Positions 9,806-18,823 of a DNA stretch of 64,000 bases are shown piece after piece. Below the pieces are notes generated by a model, which saw nothing but the letters and a program-made list of their open reading frames with translations, had not been told where the DNA came from and did not search any database. The first letter of the stretch is position 1. Every line of letters starts with the position of its first letter. The DNA comes from Sphingobacteriales bacterium. GTDB taxonomy: Bacteria; Bacteroidota; Bacteroidia; Chitinophagales; JADIYW01. The stretch spans positions 124,001 to 188,000 of the forward strand of contig JADKIQ010000005.1 in NCBI GenBank assembly GCA_016721245.1, read 5' to 3'. The position numbers were made by a program, and so were the translations under genes.

Positions 9806-12800
9806 TTAGTATTTCACAAAACTCTTTGTTTCTGTGTTATCTCCTGAAATAATCGTTACAAAATATACTCCGTTGCTGTATCCACTCACGTCCAAAGTAT
9901 TCGATATCTCCAGCTGTAATGTAAGAGATGCAACAAGCTGCCCATAAGCATTATGAATTTGAATAGATCCTATTTTATTACTATCCTGTAATTTTATATT
10001 TAATATATTTTTCACCGGATTGGGAAATAATTCAAAACTGTGTTTTACATATTCCGTATTATCCACCATCACCATATTGGAATAGGTAAATCTTCCGTTA
10101 AAATCAACTTGTTTAAAGCGGTAGTAATTTTTTCCATTATTAAATGCTTTATCATTATACAGATAATCATGCCGTAAGGCAGAATTCCCCTGTCCCCTTA
10201 AGGTTGCTATTATTGCAAAATCGGCTCCATCTACCGAACGTTGAAGTTCAAAATAATCACAGTTAAATTCCTGAGCAGTTGTCCAGCTAATTGCATTGCC
10301 AATATCTTTTTTATAAACGGCCTGCAAGGGAATCAGCAATTCTATTGGCAGTGAACTATTCGAAGAAGTATTTGCGCCTGCGAAACCGGAAAATCCTTTT
10401 GTAAATCTTCCGGAAAGTTTATAGTCACCGGCAAGATAGTTCTGATTTAGAACATTCGTTGCAGCATAATTCGTGGTGCCGTTTGCGAGTGGATTAGATG
10501 GTGTTATATTGGATATTGCTGCACCTGACTTTATGATACCTAAATTTATTAACGGATTTAAAGTGGTGTTCACCCATCCGTTTATCTCAGCATTTTTGTA
10601 GTATAAAGAAATATCATACACACCATTTGGATTATTAAACTCAGGAGTTATTAATATTGTTTTTTGAGTAGCATGATAAGTAGGATTTACGTCCATATAC
10701 GGAACGGCACCATTACCAACCCTGTCAATACTCACCGTAGTGCAGCCATAATTCCATGCCGACTGATTTTGAACGGACGCAATAATATCTCCTGTATTAG
10801 TATCGTAAAAATGCACCAGTTCATTAGGCCCTAAATAGGCAGTTGCGGTAGAATTTATGCTTGTTGCAATCCCGGCCTTTGTTTTAAATCCGGTAATTTT
10901 CACGTTATCTATTACGTACCACCAGTTATCTCTGTCATTAACCAATCCGAAGCGGATTTTAAAATCAGGATTTGTATATCCGGACAAAGAAACGTTTACG
11001 TGTTCCGGCTTATAATTTCCGCCGATATTTCCCTGTAAGCCGGGATGTAAATATACTGTTATCCAGGCCGTACCATTCCAGGCTTCTATTACTGCGTCTC
11101 CTGTGTACGGGAGATATGCTTTTAACCAATGATCCATTTCAATTGTAATGGAATCATAGCCGCTTACATCAACAGTAGAGGTTTCCAAATACTCATTTAC
11201 AGGAGCATGGATGCTGCCAACATTTCCCCAAAAAAGGATATAGTGTGTACTGTCCAGCGAATTATCACGGGTAAATAAAATAGGATCATAGAACCAGACA
11301 CCTACTGAAAACATAGCGGAAGTGCCAAAGAAATTAGTAGTCTCCGGCCAGCCAACTGGTAAATTGGTTATGGGTGATACATTTTCAAATTTTTCATCCA
11401 TTAATACTTTAGAAAATATCCTCTGTTCCGGATTTATCGGATCATTATCTCTCAGATTAATGGTGGTCTTTCTGTTTTTATTGGTTGTTCGGTATGTATT
11501 TACTCCCTGTATGGTTAAACTTAGCACTATCGTTTCTAAAGCCTCAGCAGCGGCATCATCCATTATTTTTATATTTACATATTGATTAGCTGTTTGTCCT
11601 GCCGGAAAAACAACCTGATTGTTCAGCAACTCATAATCAAACAAATTTGCAGCTGTTCCGGATGCCGTGACTGAAACCGTTATAGGTGCTGTTGGTGCTG
11701 TGGAAATAAAAACTGGTACGGAAATATTACGGTAGCCACGACAGTCCATTTGTCCGTCATTACTGTTCTCTGAAGTATTTACCTGTGTTTTACCAAAACC
11801 AATCTCAGTGAGTGTACTGTCACCTCCTTCCACTAAAACATTATCTATATACAGGTCATTACCTGACATATTCCAGTTTACAATTTTAAAACTCACATAA
11901 TTTCCAATATAAGCATTCAACGGAATCATGATATTCTTCCAGTCGTTTTCTGTTGGTATAAATTCATTGAATTGTTTGGGGTGTGTTTGCAAGGAGGAAC
12001 CTGATAGCTTTAGAATCTGATACGGATATGAGTTACCACAATCGGTGGAAAGATAGACCATAAAGGAATCCGTCACATTTTGAGGCGCATAGGCAATATC
12101 AAATGAAAGTCTTGCATTTTTATAGGTTCGTAAATCATAAGCATTGGTTATCACGGCATCTATCTGCTCATATCCCTGATAGGCATAATTCCTGAATCGT
12201 AATACATTAGATGACTGACCGTCTGCTCCAATAATATTTGCAAATTCCCAGTTCCTGCCATTATCGGGATTAAAAAATTTCCACCCTCCTGGTAAAGAAA
12301 TACTGTTATTGAAATCATTTAATTTGGGTAATTTATCAGACACAGAGATTTCAACAGGCTTATAACGCATATAAGTTGCACCATTTGCCGTACCCGAAAG
12401 TGACACCCACTTTACGCCGGGCGAACCGTAAGCGTGAGATGGGTTATTCGTAGTATAATCAGTTACACCGTCATCATTCACATCCCACTGCAAGCCAACT
12501 ACACCGGTCGTCTGTTTTTGGAATTGAAATACGTAAGGGCTGTCACACTTTATAGAATTTGAAGTATTGAAATTCACGTTTATAGAACTACATGTAAGAT
12601 TAGATCGCTCCGTAATATATACCCAGTTCATAAATGCCAGTTGCTCTGCGGAAAAATGCGAAACACATTTATGCGGTGCATAACTCATAATATTAGTTGC
12701 ATCCGGCACATACACCTGATTATGGCCGTCTTTTAAATTCCCGAAATACAGACATTGTGCATTTACGTTTGCACCATTTACAATGGCAATGCTCAGCATC

Positions 12801-13480
12801 GGGTCGGCTGGCGTATCACACATATAATCCCCCGATTCACGGCAGTTGGAGCCGTCCACAAATTCACCGCTTCTTACCGTATTCGAATATCCGTGTGTAT
12901 GCAGTAATCCGAAAAAATGCCCCATTTCATGTGCGTACACCGTAGTATCCGCATTATTGCGCATCATCACCCAAGACGAACCTCCGGGAGTAGGTGCAAC
13001 CCCCTGAGCGGAAGACCCAAGGTGGTTTATTGAATTCACCAAATACATATTAATAACATTTGCGGTGCCGTATGTGTTATTAAGCGCCTCATATTCCGTA
13101 TTATCTACGTTATAATAAGTTGTGTTATTTATGTAGTTATACGTTCCACACACATAAAACTCCAGCCCTGAACCGGCAAACAATTTGTTCATATACACCA
13201 ATCCTTTTCGCAAAAGTGATGTATCCAGCGTGGTTACGCCAGCATTGTCTCTCACTATGCAAATTCTGACTGGAATACTGTTTTTCTTTAATCCGGCAGT
13301 AATCCGGCTGCTTGCCGACATATTCTTTTTAAAAGATGCTTTGAATTCCTCAAATTCGGGCATAGCATTTTTTACTTTTTCTGCATATTCTTTGCTTACC
13401 TCCGTTGCACATGGAATGTCTTGGGAAAATAAACGCAGAGAAGACAGCAACATTATACTGAACAGAATAAAATACTTCAT
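9806..13480 (-). CDS. Secreted M43-type zinc metalloprotease, T9SS cargo
   Basis: About 1224 residues from the ATG at 13480, which starts a good signal peptide ('MKYFILFSIMLLSSLRLFSQ'). The protease domain has the extended zinc motif HExxHxxGxxH ('HEMGHFFGLLH', about residues 184-194) and a Met-turn-like 'NIMSYAPHKC', as in pappalysin-type M43 peptidases. Next come a PKD-like segment ('LQWDVNDDGVTDYT'), two jelly-roll-like blocks, a Calx-beta-like stretch ('ANQYVNIKIMDDAAAEALET'), and a T9SS sorting domain at 'FELFPNPVKNILNIKL'. It should be an extracellular peptidase. A pair of 13-bp repeats (13606-13639) lies about 125 bp upstream, between it and the sensor-kinase gene. Confidence 0.9.
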   Translation of the reverse strand: MKYFILFSIMLLSSLRLFSQDIPCATEVSKEYAEKVKNAMPEFEEFKASFKKNMSASSRITAGLKKNSIPVRICIVRDNAGVTTLDTSLLRKGLVYMNKLFAGSGLEFYVCGTYNYINNTTYYNVDNTEYEALNNTYGTANVINMYLVNSINHLGSSAQGVAPTPGGSSWVMMRNNADTTVYAHEMGHFFGLLHTHGYSNTVRSGEFVDGSNCRESGDYMCDTPADPMLSIAIVNGANVNAQCLYFGNLKDGHNQVYVPDATNIMSYAPHKCVSHFSAEQLAFMNWVYITERSNLTCSSINVNFNTSNSIKCDSPYVFQFQKQTTGVVGLQWDVNDDGVTDYTTNNPSHAYGSPGVKWVSLSGTANGATYMRYKPVEISVSDKLPKLNDFNNSISLPGGWKFFNPDNGRNWEFANIIGADGQSSNVLRFRNYAYQGYEQIDAVITNAYDLRTYKNARLSFDIAYAPQNVTDSFMVYLSTDCGNSYPYQILKLSGSSLQTHPKQFNEFIPTENDWKNIMIPLNAYIGNYVSFKIVNWNMSGNDLYIDNVLVEGGDSTLTEIGFGKTQVNTSENSNDGQMDCRGYRNISVPVFISTAPTAPITVSVTASGTAANLFDYELLNNQVVFPAGQTANQYVNIKIMDDAAAEALETIVLSLTIQGVNTYRTTNKNRKTTINLRDNDPINPEQRIFSKVLMDEKFENVSPITNLPVGWPETTNFFGTSAMFSVGVWFYDPILFTRDNSLDSTHYILFWGNVGSIHAPVNEYLETSTVDVSGYDSITIEMDHWLKAYLPYTGDAVIEAWNGTAWITVYLHPGLQGNIGGNYKPEHVNVSLSGYTNPDFKIRFGLVNDRDNWWYVIDNVKITGFKTKAGIATSINSTATAYLGPNELVHFYDTNTGDIIASVQNQSAWNYGCTTVSIDRVGNGAVPYMDVNPTYHATQKTILITPEFNNPNGVYDISLYYKNAEINGWVNTTLNPLINLGIIKSGAAISNITPSNPLANGTTNYAATNVLNQNYLAGDYKLSGRFTKGFSGFAGANTSSNSSLPIELLIPLQAVYKKDIGNAISWTTAQEFNCDYFELQRSVDGADFAIIATLRGQGNSALRHDYLYNDKAFNNGKNYYRFKQVDFNGRFTYSNMVMVDNTEYVKHSFELFPNPVKNILNIKLQDSNKIGSIQIHNAYGQLVASLTLQLEISNTLDVSGYSNGVYFVTIISGDNTETKSFVKY

Positions 13481-13605
13481 AATTGGTAATCGTCTTTCCA
13501 TAACTGTTTTTTTTAACTTGATGAACAATGTTGGGGCAATTGTCCATGTAATTAGTTCTTATGTCGATTAAAATTAGTCCGGGATTATAGAAATTATGTT
13601 CAAGA

Positions 13606-13639
13606 TTAATAAGTGATGTCATTTTTTTAATAAGTGATG
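13606..13639 (-). promoter_or_regulatory. Paired 13-bp direct repeat, candidate LytTR operator (left)
   Basis: Two identical copies of CATCACTTATTAA (- strand reading) with starts 21 bp apart, about two helical turns, the layout expected for LytTR-type response regulators. The site lies between the metalloprotease gene (-) and the LytS-type kinase gene (+). The same pair recurs in inverted orientation after the regulator gene. Confidence 0.6.
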
Positions 13640-13693
13640 AAGCGGGGTAGCTGATTGTGGCGTATCTTAGGATTTAGTTACACAACAAACGCC

Positions 13694-15580
13694 ATGAGAA
13701 GGTTATTACTATTCGTTTATTCATTTTTGCTATTCCAGCAGCAAGAAATAATTGCCCAGGATATAACGTGTAAATGCGTATCCGGCGAACAGCAACTTAG
13801 ACAGGCTGATACACTATTTGAACAAAAGGAATATAATAAGGCAGCTGACGTACTGGCAAAAATTCCAACAAACACCAGCTCCTGTAAACTGGAGGGACTT
13901 TGTTATCAATTGCAATTTTCTCTGGCTAAAAACAAAATGGAGAAAGCAGACAGTCTTGTTGAAATACTTCAACACTCCGAAATCCCCAAAAACTGCATTG
14001 AAATTACGATGCATTATCACTTTCAGCTCGGCAATTATTTTATAAAGAAAGAAAAAAATGACGAAGCGATGCAGCAATTTATCTTAGTAAAAGAATTAGC
14101 TGAACAAATAAAAGATACGCTTTTTCAAATAAAAGGGATTTCCAGAATAGCATATGTATTTAACAAAATGCAGCAACCCGAAAAGGCAATAGAATATGAT
14201 TACATGTCGCTGCATTTGGCTGAAAAAATCAACAATCAAAAAATAGCGCTGAGTATTTACACAAACATACAAGCTCGTTTCGGTGTCTGGTTTGACATAA
14301 CACAAGACCCGAAATATCTGGACAGTGTCAGAAAAATCGCCATTCCAACCTTACAACTTGCAAAAAAATTAAATCGAAAGTTTGAAATAAGTCAAACCTA
14401 CAGTGTGCTTTCAGGCGTTGCTTTTTTAGAAGGAAAATATGAAAAAGGCTTAATACTTTGTGATAGCGGATTAATGTTTCTGGATAGAAATAAAGAATTC
14501 AGGCTGACTCATTCTTTGTTTACAAAAAAATGTGATTTATATATCGCACTTAAAGATTACAAGAAAGCAAATCAATATGCAGATTCTTCTTTAAGATATG
14601 CAACACTAGAAAACAGCGTTTTGAGCCTTGCTTATATCTATGAGCGCATGTACGAAATTGCTAAACTACAAGGAGATTTTTCTAGTGCATTGTCGTATCA
14701 CGAAAAGTTCATTAAAATACGGGATAGTGTTCGTACAATAGAAAAGACAGAAAAAATAAACGAACTGGAACAGAAATACAACAAAGCACAAAATGAGAAA
14801 ACCATCAAAGAATTAAGTCAGGCAAAACAAATTGCATCCTTAAGAAATAAGATATACATCGCAGGCATCATACTGGCACTCTTAATTATTTTTCTCATCA
14901 TTATATTCAACCGTCAGCAAACACTAAAAAGTAAACAGGAAAATATGGAGGTAGAACAGCGTTTAAACCGTGCCCGTATGAATCCGCATTTCTTCTTTAA
15001 TACGCTCAATTCTCTGCAAACCTATTCCATGCAGGAAAACAAAGACTCTAAAGTAGCGCGCTACCTTTCCAAGTATGCCAAGATAATGCGCGAAACGCTG
15101 GAGAGTACCTACAAGGAAATGAACAGTGTGGAGCAGGAAGTAGATTACCTCACAAATTATCTCGACATACAGAAACTGCGATACCCCGATAAATTTGAAT
15201 ATCATATAGATGTAGATGAAACGGTTGAACCGGATGAGACATATGTGCCATCCATGATTATTCAGCCGTTTATTGAAAACTCCATCGAACATGGCTTAAA
15301 CACCAGCCAGGAAACCGGCATTATAAATATCAGCATCACAACAAACAACAATCGGCTATTGATTAATATTACAGACAATGGTTCAGGATTTACGACCGAC
15401 AAAAAAGCAAGGGAATATCCGTCGAGAGCGACGCAAATCATTAAAGACAGGCTCTTACTGCTGAACAAAAAACATAAAACAGATGCCTCCTATGAAATAG
15501 GAAAAGGCGACAAAGATATTGGTACTTCTGTAAAAATTATTTTACCTTTAATCCATACCCATGAAGGTTTTAATAATTGA
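13694..15580 (+). CDS. LytS-family sensor histidine kinase with TPR sensor region
   Basis: A 628-residue membrane kinase using the ATG at 13694, which gives a signal peptide ('LLLFVYSFLLFQQQEIIAQ'); codons before it are not signal-like. Residues about 30-370 are TPR-type helices, expected outside the inner membrane, then a coiled coil, a membrane helix ('IYIAGIILALLIIFLIIIF') and a cytoplasmic kinase of the His_kinase/LytS class: H-box 'RARMNPHFFFNTLNSLQ' and ATPase motifs 'IIQPFIENSIEHGL' and 'ITDNGSGF'. It overlaps the LytTR regulator by 20 bp, so they form a two-component pair. TPR-LytS kinases are common in Bacteroidota; the signal is unknown. Confidence 0.92.
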   Translation: MRRLLLFVYSFLLFQQQEIIAQDITCKCVSGEQQLRQADTLFEQKEYNKAADVLAKIPTNTSSCKLEGLCYQLQFSLAKNKMEKADSLVEILQHSEIPKNCIEITMHYHFQLGNYFIKKEKNDEAMQQFILVKELAEQIKDTLFQIKGISRIAYVFNKMQQPEKAIEYDYMSLHLAEKINNQKIALSIYTNIQARFGVWFDITQDPKYLDSVRKIAIPTLQLAKKLNRKFEISQTYSVLSGVAFLEGKYEKGLILCDSGLMFLDRNKEFRLTHSLFTKKCDLYIALKDYKKANQYADSSLRYATLENSVLSLAYIYERMYEIAKLQGDFSSALSYHEKFIKIRDSVRTIEKTEKINELEQKYNKAQNEKTIKELSQAKQIASLRNKIYIAGIILALLIIFLIIIFNRQQTLKSKQENMEVEQRLNRARMNPHFFFNTLNSLQTYSMQENKDSKVARYLSKYAKIMRETLESTYKEMNSVEQEVDYLTNYLDIQKLRYPDKFEYHIDVDETVEPDETYVPSMIIQPFIENSIEHGLNTSQETGIINISITTNNNRLLINITDNGSGFTTDKKAREYPSRATQIIKDRLLLLNKKHKTDASYEIGKGDKDIGTSVKIILPLIHTHEGFNN

Positions 15581-16307
15581 CAATGAAGCTCCGATACGTG
15601 CAGGCTTGCGGTTGCAATTGGAAACGTATTGTCCGGAGATGGATGCTTTGCAGGAAGCTACCGGTATTGCATCCGGATTGCTGGCTATCGATAATTTTCA
15701 GCCGGATATTGTTTTTTTAGATGTGGAAATGGATGATGGCACTGGCTTTGATTTGCTGAAAAAATCCGGCAGCTATAATTTTCAACTTATTTTTATTACT
15801 GCTCATAATAAATATGCCGTAGATGCTTTCCGGTTCAGTGCCATTGATTTTTTATTAAAACCAATTGACACAGATGACTTACTTATCAGTCTGGAAAAAG
15901 CTATTTCTAATCTGAAAAACAAAAATCTAAAAGAACAGATCCAGGTGCTGAATGAAAGCATGAATGCTATTTCAATGGAGCATAAAAAAATTGTTTTAAA
16001 AGACAAGGACTCCATTTACTTTATTAAAGTAAATGATATTATCCGTTGTCATGCAGAAGGACCATACACCGAGTTTTTTACTTCCAACGGACAAAAAATT
16101 ACTATTTCTAAAACCTTGAAAGAATACGAGGAAATGCTGGAACCATTCGGTTTTATTCGTGCACATCATTCCCATTTGATTAATATCCGAAAGATTATTC
16201 GTTTTGATAAAACCGATGGCTGTAATCTCATTATGGAAAATAATGATGAAGTTCCGGTATCACAACGGAAGAAAGAGCACCTGCTCGAAATGATAGCAGG
16301 ATTGTAA
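15561..16307 (+). CDS. LytTR-family response regulator
   Basis: A 248-residue regulator. The receiver domain (residues 1-115) has the acidic pocket near the N-terminus ('IIDNEAP'), phospho-acceptor Asp54 in 'IVFLDVEMDDG', and the conserved Lys in 'IDFLLKPID'. A LytTR DNA-binding domain occupies about 135-248 ('IYFIKVNDIIRCHAEGPYTE', 'IRAHHSHLINIRKI', 'PVSQRKKEHL'). It begins inside the kinase gene and is surely its partner. LytTR proteins bind pairs of short direct repeats about 21 bp apart, which matches the four identical 13-mers flanking this operon. Confidence 0.93.
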   Translation: MKVLIIDNEAPIRAGLRLQLETYCPEMDALQEATGIASGLLAIDNFQPDIVFLDVEMDDGTGFDLLKKSGSYNFQLIFITAHNKYAVDAFRFSAIDFLLKPIDTDDLLISLEKAISNLKNKNLKEQIQVLNESMNAISMEHKKIVLKDKDSIYFIKVNDIIRCHAEGPYTEFFTSNGQKITISKTLKEYEEMLEPFGFIRAHHSHLINIRKIIRFDKTDGCNLIMENNDEVPVSQRKKEHLLEMIAGL

Positions 16308-16314
16308 TCTGCAC

Positions 16315-16348
16315 CATCACTTATTAATCAATGTTCATCACTTATTAA
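16315..16348 (+). promoter_or_regulatory. Paired 13-bp direct repeat, candidate LytTR operator (right)
   Basis: Two identical copies of CATCACTTATTAA on the + strand, starts 21 bp apart, beginning 8 bp after the regulator stop. The pair is a mirror image of the one at 13606-13639, and both second copies are followed by TCT. It faces the non-coding stretch before murB. Confidence 0.6.
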
Positions 16349-16457
16349 TCTCTGCATTAAAGTGTCTGTACAATACATAATTTGCACTCTGTAATTCTTT
16401 TATAAAAACCATAAAACACTATTCTCTCATTCCCATTTAAAGGGGTTTTTTGTTTCT

Positions 16458-16516
16458 CACTTTTACCATTTCAACAGGTTGCGTCGGGCAGCCCGAAATG
16501 GTAAAAGTGTTTTTTG
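16458..16516 (+). terminator. Strong hairpin terminator before murB
   Basis: A perfect 15-bp stem (arms 16458-16472 and 16495-16509) with a 22-nt loop, followed directly by a run of T. A weaker CCC/GGG hairpin with its own T-run (16431-16451) precedes it. It probably ends transcripts from the two-component operon or from a short transcript starting after the regulator gene. Confidence 0.75.
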
Positions 16517-16519
16517 CTG

Positions 16520-16550
16520 TTTTTGGATTGAAGGTAAAAATTGTAACTTG
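16520..16550 (+). promoter_or_regulatory. Possible murB promoter
   Basis: TTTTTG, an 18-bp spacer and TAACTTG resemble the Bacteroidota -33 (TTTG) and -7 (TAnnTTTG) elements, placed after the terminator and 25 bp before the murB ATG. Confidence 0.4.
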
Positions 16551-16574
16551 CACATCAAACAGCAGTATTGCACA

Positions 16575-17594
16575 ATGACCATTCTGGAATATCTTTCTTT
16601 ACAACCTTTCAACACCTTTGGCATTAATGCCTGTGCGCATTATTTCTGCAAAGTACAATCAAAAGAAGAAATCCTCCACATTATACAGGAAGAACTACAT
16701 TTCTATTCAAAATTTCTGATTATTGGCGGTGGTAGCAATATTTTATTGTGTGATGATTATGATGGACTGGTAATAAAAAATAAAATTACAGGAATCGAAG
16801 TCATTAGGGAAGATGAAGAATTCGTCTGGATAAAAAGTTACTCCGGAACAGTATGGCATGAACTCGTTCAGTATTGCGTTCAGCATAACTATGGCGGCAT
16901 TGAAAATCTGTCGCTCATTCCCGGAACGGTGGGTGCCGCTCCTATGCAAAACATAGGCGCCTATGGTGCAGAGATAAAAGACACCTTTGAAGAACTGGAA
17001 GCTATAGATTTACAAACCGGAACAAGCAGAATTTTCAGAAAAGAAGAATGCAGGTTTGGATATCGGGAAAGTATTTTCAAAAGAGAGGCAAAAGGAAAAT
17101 TCTTCATTTATTCCGTGACGTTCAAACTATCAAAAAACCCTGTTATCAATATACAATATGGTGACATTCAGAGAATCCTACAGGAAAAAGCAATCTCTCA
17201 TCCAACGATAAAGAATGTTTCTGATGCTGTGATTGAAATCCGACAAAGCAAATTACCCGATCCGAAAGAATTAGGCAATGCAGGAAGTTTTTTCAAAAAT
17301 CCGGAAGTGGAAAAATCAGTCGCAGAAAACATCCAACTTGAATTTCCGGCAATGCCGAAATATGAACTTCCAAATGGAAAGGTAAAAATTCCTGCTGCCT
17401 GGTTGATTGAACAGGCAGGCTGGAAAGGCAAACAAGTCGGGCATACCGGCAATCATGCCAAACAGGCTTTAGTAATTGTAAATTATGGAAACTCAACTGG
17501 CGATGAAATCTGGCAACATGCATTGAATGTACAAAAATCAGTGCAGGATAAATTTGGAGTTTTGTTAGAACCCGAAGTAAATGTGATAAAGTAA
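16575..17594 (+). CDS. murB: UDP-N-acetylenolpyruvoylglucosamine reductase
   Basis: A 339-residue cytoplasmic FAD enzyme reducing UDP-GlcNAc-enolpyruvate to UDP-MurNAc with NADPH in peptidoglycan synthesis. Visible motifs are the FAD-binding 'IIGGGSNILL', 'NLSLIPGTVGAAPMQNIGAYGAEIK'-type region near residue 110, 'YRESIFK', 'GNAGSFFKNP' with the catalytic Ser, and the C-terminal 'PAAWLIEQAGWKGK' and 'LEPEVNVI' with the catalytic Glu. The frame is open 32 codons upstream, but only the ATG at 16575 starts at the family's N-terminus ('LQPFNTFGI'), and upstream lies a terminator hairpin. Length matches the E. coli-like type. A terminator shared with the next, convergent gene follows. Confidence 0.96.
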   Translation: MTILEYLSLQPFNTFGINACAHYFCKVQSKEEILHIIQEELHFYSKFLIIGGGSNILLCDDYDGLVIKNKITGIEVIREDEEFVWIKSYSGTVWHELVQYCVQHNYGGIENLSLIPGTVGAAPMQNIGAYGAEIKDTFEELEAIDLQTGTSRIFRKEECRFGYRESIFKREAKGKFFIYSVTFKLSKNPVINIQYGDIQRILQEKAISHPTIKNVSDAVIEIRQSKLPDPKELGNAGSFFKNPEVEKSVAENIQLEFPAMPKYELPNGKVKIPAAWLIEQAGWKGKQVGHTGNHAKQALVIVNYGNSTGDEIWQHALNVQKSVQDKFGVLLEPEVNVIK

Positions 17595-17611
17595 TTCTAA
17601 AATAAAAAAAA

Positions 17612-17633
17612 GGTCATTGCTAAAACAATGACC
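17612..17633. terminator. Bidirectional terminator between murB and the convergent barrel gene
   Basis: An 8-bp stem (GGTCATTG / CAATGACC, 6-nt loop) flanked by an A-run on the left and T-rich sequence on the right, so it can work on both strands. Confidence 0.8.
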
Positions 17634-17640
17634 TTTTATC

Positions 17641-18624
17641 TTATTTTTTATATCTTTTCTTGGTAGCTTTATCTACTTCATCCACTCTTTTATTCATATC
17701 AATTCCCGGTGTTTTTACTTTTGGCGGCTTAGGCGCTTCTACTTTATCTGCTTTTTTGGATTCCTTCTTCTTTGCTGCATCTTTTTTGAAAACATACCCT
17801 AACTCTACATTTAACCCGAAGAAATAGTTTTTAGATTTCTTATAATCAGGATGTGCTTTATAGGTATTTGCATTGATATCATTCAAGCCAAATTTAGTTT
17901 CAATAGCAATACCTAAAAACATATTGTTATTGAAAATGTAATCAAAACCATATCTGATTACACCAACGCCCTGAACAGTTTTAAAAAAAGATTTGTAGTT
18001 ATCACTTTGGTTGGGGGAATATGCAGGATAACCATATGAAGTGGCTGGTGATATTGGACCAGGTGCATTAGGAATACTAGCACCGATAGGATATCCATAA
18101 TTTTGAATATTACCTGTGTTATTTAAATCTACTGTATAGTTAATTTTAGCAGCTAATAAAAAATCTGTTTCAAATCCCACGAGCAATTTCATACGCCAGT
18201 GAAAGTTTTCATCCTTAACTAAAACATGGTCTTTTTGTCCACGCAATAAGGGGGCAAATCGATACAATACACCAAAACCCATATATTTAAAATCAACAGT
18301 TTTACTATGAGTACCAATCAATGCTGGATATATTCTGTATTTAAAATCATCTTTATACTTTTGTCCTTCCTCGCAAAAATTGGCAAATGCGACCAGACCA
18401 TGTTGTTCCTTAAAATTATACGCTCCCTGAATGAATACGTGGTAACTAAATTTAGGCTTATAATCCAACTCTTTACTATTTCCTGCTAAAAAGTAGGTGT
18501 TTTGTGCCAGCATATACGACAAACCTGGCGTAGCACCAACACTGATACTACCTCCTTTTTGTGCATAAACAGCCGTTACTGTAAAAATAGAAAGAAAAAT
18601 AAATGTAAATTTTGTTAGTTTCAT
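17641..18624 (-). CDS. Outer-membrane beta-barrel-like protein, unknown function
   Basis: A 327-residue protein with a signal peptide ('FTFIFLSIFTVTAVYAQKG') and beta-rich mature sequence with many alternating aromatic/glycine strands ('LVAFANFCEEGQKY', 'FMGFGVLYRFAPLL'-type segments, 'NYFFGLNVELGYVF'). After the putative barrel comes a charged Lys/Pro/Glu tail of about 55 residues ('KKESKKADKVEAPKPPKV'), perhaps disordered and periplasmic. No specific family recognised. Its upstream region holds an inverted repeat (18655-18707). Confidence 0.75.
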   Translation of the reverse strand: MKLTKFTFIFLSIFTVTAVYAQKGGSISVGATPGLSYMLAQNTYFLAGNSKELDYKPKFSYHVFIQGAYNFKEQHGLVAFANFCEEGQKYKDDFKYRIYPALIGTHSKTVDFKYMGFGVLYRFAPLLRGQKDHVLVKDENFHWRMKLLVGFETDFLLAAKINYTVDLNNTGNIQNYGYPIGASIPNAPGPISPATSYGYPAYSPNQSDNYKSFFKTVQGVGVIRYGFDYIFNNNMFLGIAIETKFGLNDINANTYKAHPDYKKSKNYFFGLNVELGYVFKKDAAKKKESKKADKVEAPKPPKVKTPGIDMNKRVDEVDKATKKRYKK

Positions 18625-18654
18625 CTGAATAATTTTATTGATTTTTGAGCAGAT

Positions 18655-18707
18655 GGAATATCCTTGTTATTCATTACTTTTGGTAGCAATTTATGCTAGG
18701 ATATTTC
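18655..18707. repeat. Inverted repeat upstream of the barrel-protein gene
   Basis: GGAATATCCT and AGGATATTTC are inverted copies (9 of 10 positions) separated by 33 nt, about 30 bp upstream of the start at 18624. Possible operator pair or 5' leader stem. Confidence 0.4.
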
Positions 18708-18823
18708 ATGCGATAATTTTAATTGGTTTATCAGCATATAAAAATCCGGTAAAAATTGATTTCACAGCTGCATACTTTCCTCAAATATAGGAAAATGCAT
18801 TAAAATATTTAGTTAATACACGG

